DNA from: an uncultured Bacteroidota bacterium
GTDB lineage: Bacteria; Bacteroidota; Bacteroidia; Flavobacteriales; Flavobacteriaceae
NCBI GenBank assembly: GCA_903888655.1
Contig: CAISUR010000037.1
Span: 1 to 7,861 of the forward strand
Reading direction: 5' to 3'
Length of the DNA: 7,861 bases
The notes beneath the pieces were generated by a model, which did no database searches, was not told the origin of the DNA, and was given only the letters and a program-made list of their open reading frames with translations. Shown here in pieces: positions 1 through 5,252 of this stretch. The translations under genes and the position numbers were made by a program. The first letter of the stretch is position 1, and each line of letters starts with the position of its first letter.

Positions 1-30
1 CTTTTTTTTAAATAAAATTGATTTTCAATT
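1..30 (-). terminator. Possible weak terminator after the dapF-to-DUF2279 operon
   Basis: A 6-bp inverted repeat, AATTGA at 16-21 and TCAATT at 25-30 with a 3-base loop, lies just downstream of the last minus-strand stop codon (42-44). Read on the minus strand it is followed by TTTTATTT. The stem is almost all A-T, so it would be weak. Its position at the end of an operon is the main argument for it. The window ends here, so a stronger terminator or a further co-transcribed gene could lie outside. Confidence 0.25.
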
Positions 31-41
31 ACTTATGAATT

Positions 42-959
42 TTAGAAGTATAAATAATGAAATCGAAAACCCGTAACCTTACTGATTTCAATGGTTGGAG
101 CAGGAATTTTAATCGAATTAAAAACAGAGAAAATCGTCTTTAAAAGATGTGATTTAGTTTGAATTTTAGTTAAATCGGCATCCAAACTGAAGTAAAATTG
201 TCTCGTTCTGTTGTATTTTGGATATAAATCAGAATCTTTAAAATTTTCGGTGCCCGATATCATACCATCGGCACCAAAACCAATAGCAATATTTAACCAA
301 ATTGGTGTTTTGGAATGTTTGAAAAAAGAATGTAAGTTAGCAGAAAGCCAATACGTTTGCCCATTATAATCTTTAAGTATTTGTTGTGTAAAAGAACTTC
401 CTAAAACTTGAGGACGAACTGCTGAAAAGGAAGTAGTATGAAACGAAAACTTGGGCACAACACGCTGCTCTTTCCATAGTAATTCTTGAGAAATAAAAAA
501 AGATGTCCCCATTGTATTAGCAGCCATATCACCCCATGAAAATCCCCATTGCGAAGAATAACCATCAAAAACCTCTACAGTTGTCATAAAAGCAAGTCCT
601 AAAGTTGCACCATATAATAGTTGACTTTTTTTAGTACATCCACTCCATTGTAAAGCATTCGCACCAAAAGTTCCAAGGTGATAAGCAGAAAATAAATGCC
701 CTGCTTTGTCCATTTGCAACCACTCTTGATTGTCATCAATAGAATGTAAATTAGAATGGGGATAATCAGCATACCACAGTTGATTAAGTCCAATTAATGC
801 GATTGAAGCTATAGTCGCTTCGGAACAAATCAGCGTATTTCGTCTTGATTTATTTAAAGAATCGGAAGGTTTAAAAAAAGAATCTATAGAAATTTGTGAA
901 AATCCGAAAATAGAATTTAGCACAAAAAGAACAGTTATTATTACTTTTGAATTATTCAA
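42..959 (-). CDS. Secreted DUF2279 / YfiM-like envelope protein
   Basis: The protein has 305 residues. Residues 1-22 form a signal peptide (N-N-S-K, then a hydrophobic core ending F-G-F-S-Q). A hydrophobic segment lies at about 46-60. The diagnostic part is DKAGHLFSAYHLG at 84-96, followed by EVFDGYS at 129-135 and SWGDMAANTMG at 141-151, typical of DUF2279 (predicted periplasmic protein YfiM). The spacing of D84-K-x-x-H88, E129, D132, D144 and N148 also recalls the VanZ family pattern. The C-terminal half alternates polar and hydrophobic residues and ends in YLYF, as outer-membrane beta-strand proteins often do; that location is inference. The start is TTG at 959-957: no ATG is available, the mltG stop lies two codons upstream in the same frame, and a later GTG (residue 13) would destroy the signal peptide. 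It is the last gene of the dapF operon, 3 bases after mltG. The biochemical function is unknown. Confidence 0.85.
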   Translation of the reverse strand: MNNSKVIITVLFVLNSIFGFSQISIDSFFKPSDSLNKSRRNTLICSEATIASIALIGLNQLWYADYPHSNLHSIDDNQEWLQMDKAGHLFSAYHLGTFGANALQWSGCTKKSQLLYGATLGLAFMTTVEVFDGYSSQWGFSWGDMAANTMGTSFFISQELLWKEQRVVPKFSFHTTSFSAVRPQVLGSSFTQQILKDYNGQTYWLSANLHSFFKHSKTPIWLNIAIGFGADGMISGTENFKDSDLYPKYNRTRQFYFSLDADLTKIQTKSHLLKTIFSVFNSIKIPAPTIEISKVTGFRFHYLYF

Positions 960-962
960 TAA

Positions 963-1997
963 TTATCTTTTAGTTCCAGTAGTGTTCAACCACGCTGCAT
1001 ATTTTTTAGCATTTACTTGATGTTGTTCAAAAGTGGTTGCAAATTCATGATATCCAAATTTTTCTACACTAGCACAAAAATAAATGAAATCATGTTTTTC
1101 AGGATTTAAAACGGCATCAATAGCACTGATATCTGGTTGCGCAATAGGCCCAGGAGGTAATCCTAAATTTATATAAGTATTGTAAGGCGAGTTTATTCTT
1201 AAATCACCATATAACACTCTTTTAATAACTTGGTTAAAATTATTATCTCGCAATTTCAATGCATAAATAATAGTTGGATCTCCTTGAAGTGGCATACCCA
1301 ATTTTAATCTATTCAAATAAGCTCCTGCTACTCTGGGACGTTCGTCTAATTTTACAGATTCTTTGTGAACAATTGATGCTAAAGTAATTACTTGTTCTGG
1401 AGTCATTCCGAGTTTTTCGGCTTTTGTCAATCGGTCTTTGTTCCAAAATTTTCGATATTCTTCGAGCATTTTATCTCGGAATTTATCGGCAGATGTATTC
1501 CAATAAAATTGATAGGAATTAGGAATAAACATCGCAATTACATTTTCTGTGGTAAAACCATTTTTTTTAAGAAAAATACTATCACAGAATGATATCATCA
1601 AATGTAAAGAATCTGCTTCAATTTCGGAACCAATTCGTTGTGCTACGTTTTCTAATCGTTCTTGATTATTAAACGCAATCTTTACAGGAACATTTTTACG
1701 TAAAGATGCGATTAAAGCATAATTTCCCATCCCTTTTTTCAAAAGAAATCTTCCTGGTTTTACATTTTTTTCATAAGAACGCAAACTTGCCATAAGATTG
1801 AATCCGTTGGCATTTTTTATATAAGGAGTTACAATTTTTTGAACATCTTCAAATTTAGAACCTGTGGGAATTTTAACAAACAATTCATTTTTAGAAAATG
1901 TAGTATTATCAGTAAAAAATTTAATGTAAACAACAGTTCCAATCACTAGAAAAAGTCCTGCTATGGATGCCAAAATGATTTTTGATTTCTTATTCAA
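963..1997 (-). CDS. mltG: Endolytic peptidoglycan transglycosylase MltG (YceG-like)
   Basis: MltG is an inner-membrane lytic transglycosylase that cuts nascent glycan strands near their synthesis site and is thought to set chain termination. The 344-residue length is normal for the family. Residues 7-26 form the single N-terminal membrane anchor, and the rest faces the periplasm. A LysM-like region occupies about 35-105. The catalytic region contains LASIVHKES at 206-214, LNRLKLGMPLQGDPTIIY at 228-245 and SPYNTYINLGLPPGPIAQP at 270-288, all hallmarks of YceG/MltG. E213 fits the catalytic glutamate. The residue two before it, often Glu in homologues (SIVEKE), is His211 here. The start is TTG at 1997-1995: reading upstream in frame, a stop occurs at 2024-2022 and no ATG or GTG intervenes (only ATT at 2000 and ATC at 2009). 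It lies 11 bases after the acetyltransferase gene and 3 bases before the DUF2279 gene, consistent with co-transcription from the dapF promoter. Confidence 0.95.
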   Translation of the reverse strand: MNKKSKIILASIAGLFLVIGTVVYIKFFTDNTTFSKNELFVKIPTGSKFEDVQKIVTPYIKNANGFNLMASLRSYEKNVKPGRFLLKKGMGNYALIASLRKNVPVKIAFNNQERLENVAQRIGSEIEADSLHLMISFCDSIFLKKNGFTTENVIAMFIPNSYQFYWNTSADKFRDKMLEEYRKFWNKDRLTKAEKLGMTPEQVITLASIVHKESVKLDERPRVAGAYLNRLKLGMPLQGDPTIIYALKLRDNNFNQVIKRVLYGDLRINSPYNTYINLGLPPGPIAQPDISAIDAVLNPEKHDFIYFCASVEKFGYHEFATTFEQHQVNAKKYAAWLNTTGTKR

Positions 1998-2008
1998 AAT
2001 AAAAAAGA

Positions 2009-2539
2009 TTAATGATTTGGGTTAATTAATTGAAAAACAGCTTCGTCTTGATAGGAATTATGAACAAGAATCCAATCTTTTTTGATGCCAATTTTTTGAA
2101 ATCCAAAAATAGCAAAAAGGTTTAAACTAGAAACATTATCAACTCCAATATTTGCAAATAGTTGATGTAATTGCAATTGTTGAAATGAAAAATCAATTAC
2201 TAAACTCAAGGCTTCTTTACCATATCCTTTGCCTCTATTTGCATCATTTTGAATAACGATTCCTATTCCTGCACGATTATTTTTTGGATCAAATTCAAAT
2301 AAATCAATTAATCCAATCGTTTCATTAGAATCGGTTTTACAAATTGCCAATCGTAATTGTTTAGCTTCATAGATATCCTGATGCGCATTTTCAAGATACT
2401 GACGTATGAGAAATTTGCTGTAAGGTGTTTGTGTATTGCTCACTTCCCAAATATTTTCGTCGTTTTCTATAGCATAGATAAACTCTAAATCTTCTGGTTC
2501 GAGTGCGCGAAGGTAAATAGTATTTCCTTTTAAGGTCAT
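2009..2539 (-). CDS. GNAT-family N-acetyltransferase (RimJ/RimL/SpeG-like)
   Basis: This 176-residue protein is a single-domain acetyltransferase that would move an acetyl group from acetyl-CoA to an amine. The N-terminus IYLRALEPEDLEFIYAIEND (8-27) is typical of the Acetyltransf_3 (RimJ/RimL) group. The acetyl-CoA pyrophosphate loop is R102-G-K-G-Y-G107 within QNDANRGKGYGKEAL. The later block VDNVSSLNLFAIFGFQKIG (133-151) matches the usual N..S..L....GF motif. The segment IGLIDLFEFDPKNNRAGIGI (75-94) is reminiscent of spermidine acetyltransferase SpeG (GLVELVEI...RRAEFQI), so a polyamine is one possible substrate; protein N-terminal amines, an antibiotic or a cell-wall amine remain possible. 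The start is ATG without a Shine-Dalgarno sequence, normal for Bacteroidota. It lies 16 bases downstream of the small membrane protein gene in the dapF operon. The fold is certain; the substrate is not. Confidence 0.9.
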   Translation of the reverse strand: MTLKGNTIYLRALEPEDLEFIYAIENDENIWEVSNTQTPYSKFLIRQYLENAHQDIYEAKQLRLAICKTDSNETIGLIDLFEFDPKNNRAGIGIVIQNDANRGKGYGKEALSLVIDFSFQQLQLHQLFANIGVDNVSSLNLFAIFGFQKIGIKKDWILVHNSYQDEAVFQLINPNH

Positions 2540-2555
2540 AAATTAAAATTACGAA

Positions 2556-2762
2556 TTATGAAATATGAAATAATCTTATTAATATAACGACCAATAAAAA
2601 CATTCTACCAATTGGTAAAATTATATATGTTTTAATTGACCTAAATTTTGTATAATAATCTTTATTTGAAAACTCTTTTTTATCAGACTTATATTTTGAA
2701 TAGAATAAGCCAAAAAAAACTAACAACAGTAAAATCAAAGTTGATAAATCAGGGTTTCCCAT
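2556..2762 (-). CDS. Small two-helix membrane protein of unknown function
   Basis: This 68-residue protein has an N-terminal hydrophobic helix at about 6-21 (LSTLILLLLVFFGLFY), a strongly basic and tyrosine-rich loop at 22-45 (five of its first eight residues from S22 to K29 are Lys or Tyr, with no hydrophobic run), and a second helix at about 46-65 that contains Arg53 and Arg63. By the positive-inside rule the loop would be cytoplasmic and both ends periplasmic. ATG at 2762-2760 follows the dapF stop after only GAA, so translation is probably coupled to dapF. It belongs to no family I recognise. I treat it as real because it fills the gap between dapF and the acetyltransferase gene exactly, has a clean ATG start and a coherent membrane topology. 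A toxin, an inner-membrane assembly factor or a lineage-specific orphan are all possible. Confidence 0.7.
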   Translation of the reverse strand: MGNPDLSTLILLLLVFFGLFYSKYKSDKKEFSNKDYYTKFRSIKTYIILPIGRMFLLVVILIRLFHIS

Positions 2763-2765
2763 TTC

Positions 2766-3548
2766 TTAAATTTCAATTATTCCTTCAAATACAAAAGCTG
2801 CTGCTCCTTCTAAAAATACATTTTCATATCCTTTGTTAGTTTTCTCAAACGAAACTTTTAGCTTTCCTCCTTCTACATCAATGAAAATACTATTTGAATT
2901 AGTTTTCCCAATAGCATTCATAGCTATTGCGGTTGCGGTTGCACCTGTTCCACACGATAATGTTTCGTCTTCAACTCCTCGTTCATAGGTTCTCAATCGG
3001 AAATGATTGTCTGAAATCTGATTTACAAAATTCACATTACTTCCTGCATTTCCATACAAATCGGAATAACGAATTTCTGATCCTTTACTTTTTACATCAT
3101 AATTTTCAATATCATTAACCAAAGTAACATGATGTGGAGAACCTGTATTAAGAAAAATATATTCCTTTTCAATTTTAACCTCGTCAACATCTTTCATTTG
3201 GAGCGATACAATTCCATTTTCTAAAATCGTAGCATGATGCAATCCATCTGTTGCAATAAAGCTAGTTTTATCTTGAATTAAATTGAGACTTTTCGCAAAA
3301 GCCACCAAACATCGTCCGCCATTGCCGCACATAGAACTTTCATTTCCATCAGAATTATAATACACCATTCTAAAATCTGTTTCTAAATCATTTTCAAGTA
3401 AAATTAAACCGTCAGCTCCGATACCGAATCTTCGGTCGCATAATTTTTCAATGACTTGAATGTTATCTTTTGGAAAAAAATTATGACGGTTATCAATCAT
3501 TACAAAGTCATTTCCTGTTCCTTGATATTTATGAAATTTTAAAAGCAT
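2766..3548 (-). CDS. dapF: Diaminopimelate epimerase
   Basis: DapF interconverts LL- and meso-diaminopimelate in the cytoplasm without a cofactor. The meso form feeds both lysine synthesis and MurE, which builds it into peptidoglycan. The 260 residues cover the usual two-lobed fold (family about 270-280). The two catalytic cysteines are present in their signature contexts: C74 in NSDGNESSMCGNGGRC (65-80) and C199 in ERGVEDETLSCGTGATATA (189-207). Further conserved blocks are GTGNDF (10-15), GIGADGL (42-48) and NTGSPHHV (134-141). Nothing essential is missing. The start is ATG at 3548, preceded by an A-rich stretch (CAAATTAAA on the minus strand), with no Shine-Dalgarno sequence. It is the first gene of the leftward operon and has a perfect flavobacterial -7 box 20 bases upstream. 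It faces the HtrA protease gene across a 131-base divergent promoter region. Confidence 0.98.
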   Translation of the reverse strand: MLLKFHKYQGTGNDFVMIDNRHNFFPKDNIQVIEKLCDRRFGIGADGLILLENDLETDFRMVYYNSDGNESSMCGNGGRCLVAFAKSLNLIQDKTSFIATDGLHHATILENGIVSLQMKDVDEVKIEKEYIFLNTGSPHHVTLVNDIENYDVKSKGSEIRYSDLYGNAGSNVNFVNQISDNHFRLRTYERGVEDETLSCGTGATATAIAMNAIGKTNSNSIFIDVEGGKLKVSFEKTNKGYENVFLEGAAAFVFEGIIEI

Positions 3549-3567
3549 TTTAATTTGAATAGATTCA

Positions 3568-3575
3568 CAAAGTTA
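3568..3575 (-). promoter_or_regulatory. Promoter -7 box for the dapF operon
   Basis: On the minus strand this reads TAACTTTG, an exact match to the Bacteroidota sigma-ABfr -7 consensus TAnnTTTG. It would place the transcript start near 3562 and give a leader of roughly 13 bases before the dapF ATG, a normal spacing. A clear TTG -33 element is not present; the best candidate is CTTT on the minus strand at 3598-3595, after a 19-base spacer. That candidate overlaps the first GTTAAA repeat, so a bound regulator could affect it. Confidence 0.55.
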
Positions 3576-3591
3576 CAAACATTAATGATAC

Positions 3592-3618
3592 GTTAAAGAT
3601 TGTTAAACGAGCGTTAAA
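3592..3618. repeat. Three helically phased GTTAAA repeats in the divergent promoter region
   Basis: GTTAAA occurs at 3592-3597, 3602-3607 and 3613-3618, with repeat starts 10 and 11 bases apart, about one helical turn. The first and third copies extend to the identical octamer CGTTAAAG (3591-3598 and 3612-3619); the middle copy is TGTTAAAC. A fourth GTTAAA lies at 3663-3668, between the proposed protease promoter and its ATG. This arrangement would suit a regulator binding one face of the DNA between dapF and the protease gene. In AT-rich DNA some of it may be chance. Confidence 0.4.
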
Positions 3619-3625
3619 GCATTTT

Positions 3626-3658
3626 TTTGAAATTAAAAAAGCGCTAATTTTACTTTCA
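3626..3658 (+). promoter_or_regulatory. Candidate promoter for the HtrA protease gene
   Basis: TTTG at 3626-3629 can act as the -33 element and TACTTTCA at 3651-3658 as the -7 element (consensus TAnnTTTG, with C in place of the last T and A in place of G). The spacer between them is 21 bases, within the range seen in Bacteroidota. The -7 box ends 21 bases before the ATG. It is a plausible but imperfect match, chosen as the best candidate in the intergenic region. Confidence 0.45.
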
Positions 3659-3679
3659 AATAGTTAAATCATAAAAGAC

Positions 3680-5071
3680 ATGAAACGATATTCGAGTTTA
3701 TTTTTAGTAGCATTATTAAGTGGTGCCACTACACTTGGTGGTTACAAATTATTTATTGAAAAAGGAATCGGTAGAAATTCTATCATTACTACAGCCAATG
3801 AAAATTATGGCAGAACCGTTGGAATGAGTGGTGAATCGATGGATTTTACTACTGCGGCTGACAAATCAGTACATACGGTAGTTCACGTAAAAAATGTATC
3901 GGTTCGAACTGTTTACAACCCAATTATGCAATTTTTTTATGGATCGAATGGCGGTTCACAGCAACAAGAGCAAATAGGAACAGGTTCGGGTGTTATCATT
4001 TCAGAGGATGGTTACATTGTAACAAATAATCATGTTATTAAAGATGCGACCGATTTAGAAGTAACTTTGAACAATAAAAAGGTATATAAGGCAAAACTAA
4101 TTGGAACCGACTCTAAAATGGATATTGCTTTATTAAAAATAAATGCTGATGAGAAATTACCTTATTCCACTTTTGCAGATTCTGATCAAGTGAAAGTAGG
4201 CGAATGGGTACTTGCCGTAGGAAATCCATATAATTTAACATCTACCGTTACCGCTGGAATTGTTTCAGCAAAAGCGAGAAATCTTGACACAAATGGAATT
4301 CAATCATTTATTCAAACTGATGCCGCTGTAAATCCGGGTAATTCGGGTGGTGCTTTGGTTAATACTCATGGAGAATTAATCGGAATCAATACCATGATTT
4401 CTTCTCCAACTGGAAGTTATGCAGGATATTCATTTGCTATTCCTTCTAATATTACACGAAAAATCATTGAAGATATAATGGAATTTGGTAATGTACAACG
4501 AGGCGTATTAGGCGTTGCAGGGAGTGAATTGAACGGACCTACTTCTAAAGAACTAGGATTAAAAGAAACACAAGGGTACTATATTTCAAAAGTTATAAAT
4601 AATTCAGGTGCCGAAAAAGCAGGATTGAAAAAAGGAGATGTAATTGTTAAGTTAGACAATCAACCTATTTCTACTTATCCTGAATTAACTGGATATATAA
4701 ATACTAAACGCCCAAATGACAAAGTGCAAGTAACCGTGATACGTGATGGGAAAAAGCAAGTAATTCCGGTTACTTTGGTAAAAAACGACATTATAAACAC
4801 CGACTTTAAAGGTTTAGAATTAGAAAATATTGACAATTCCGACAAGAAAAGATTCAAAATAGATTATGGTGTAAAAATCAAAGAAGTTAATAACGATCGA
4901 TTAAAACCGTATCAAAATGATTTAAAGGGAAGTATCATTTTAACGATTGATGGAACCAAAGCAACTGATGTTGAAGCAGTTTCAAAATTAGCCGGCGATA
5001 AAGATGAAAATCAAGGAATAAGTATTGAAATGATAAATAAAATGGGACAAATTATCCGAATTATCATCTAA
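3680..5071 (+). CDS. DegP/DegQ-type (HtrA) periplasmic serine protease with PDZ domains
   Basis: This 463-residue trypsin-like protease degrades or holds misfolded envelope proteins. Residues 1-25 are a signal peptide or membrane anchor (K-R-Y, then a hydrophobic run). The protease domain spans about 52-265 and holds the full triad: H118 in VTNNHV, D148 in KMDIALL and S222 in the GNSGGAL motif (220-226), with the oxyanion-loop sequence TDAAVNPGNSGG intact. The family-typical SGVIISEDGYIVTNNHV block is at 103-119 and AVGNPYNL at 179-186. PDZ1 follows at about 274-366, beginning RGVLGV (carboxylate loop) and containing AGLKKGDVIVKLDNQPI. A second, shorter PDZ-like segment at about 375-463 has a degenerate loop (LKGSIILTIDG instead of GLxxGDxIxxING). 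The overall layout matches Bacteroidota DegQ/DegP proteins. It is monocistronic: its own candidate promoter lies upstream and a hairpin terminator follows. DegP and DegQ cannot be told apart from this alone. Confidence 0.95.
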   Translation: MKRYSSLFLVALLSGATTLGGYKLFIEKGIGRNSIITTANENYGRTVGMSGESMDFTTAADKSVHTVVHVKNVSVRTVYNPIMQFFYGSNGGSQQQEQIGTGSGVIISEDGYIVTNNHVIKDATDLEVTLNNKKVYKAKLIGTDSKMDIALLKINADEKLPYSTFADSDQVKVGEWVLAVGNPYNLTSTVTAGIVSAKARNLDTNGIQSFIQTDAAVNPGNSGGALVNTHGELIGINTMISSPTGSYAGYSFAIPSNITRKIIEDIMEFGNVQRGVLGVAGSELNGPTSKELGLKETQGYYISKVINNSGAEKAGLKKGDVIVKLDNQPISTYPELTGYINTKRPNDKVQVTVIRDGKKQVIPVTLVKNDIINTDFKGLELENIDNSDKKRFKIDYGVKIKEVNNDRLKPYQNDLKGSIILTIDGTKATDVEAVSKLAGDKDENQGISIEMINKMGQIIRIII

Positions 5072-5120
5072 TACTTACTAATTTGTATTGCTATTTCAGG
5101 ACAAGACAAAATCTATATTT

Positions 5121-5154
5121 AAAAACCATCACTTTTTTAGTTGATGGTTTTTTT
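5121..5154 (+). terminator. Rho-independent terminator after the HtrA protease gene
   Basis: AAAAACCATCA at 5121-5131 pairs perfectly with TGATGGTTTTT at 5142-5152, an 11-bp stem. CT and AG can extend it by two pairs with a bulged T at 5141. The transcript ends in a run of seven T (5148-5154). It lies 49 bases after the protease stop codon and ahead of the GAPDH promoter, so it separates the two transcription units. Confidence 0.85.
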
Positions 5155-5174
5155 GTAAAAAAATGTAAAAAATA

Positions 5175-5206
5175 TTTCACGAAAACGTTATAGTTAATTA
5201 CTTTTG
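5175..5206 (+). promoter_or_regulatory. Promoter for the GAPDH gene
   Basis: TACTTTTG at 5199-5206 is an exact TAnnTTTG -7 box. TTTC at 5175-5178 lies where the -33 TTTG element is expected, after a 20-base spacer. The transcript would start near 5212, leaving a leader of about 40 bases that contains no Shine-Dalgarno sequence. Confidence 0.65.
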
Positions 5207-5252
5207 CATCGAATTACAATTTTAACAACACAATCTAAATCTTTTCTTTTCT

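Noticed and set aside
599..793. Second minus-strand frame inside the DUF2279 gene
   Set aside because: It overlaps the diagnostic DKAGH and WGDMAAN coding region in another frame and has a shadow-like composition.
1392..1592. Open plus-strand frame opposite mltG
   Set aside because: It is fully antisense to the conserved MltG catalytic region, has no promoter or start signal and its translation looks like reverse-complement noise.
3549..3679. Riboswitch or attenuator upstream of dapF or the protease gene
   Set aside because: The divergent region is only 131 bases, the predicted leaders are about 13-25 bases, and no hairpin with a terminator tail is visible.
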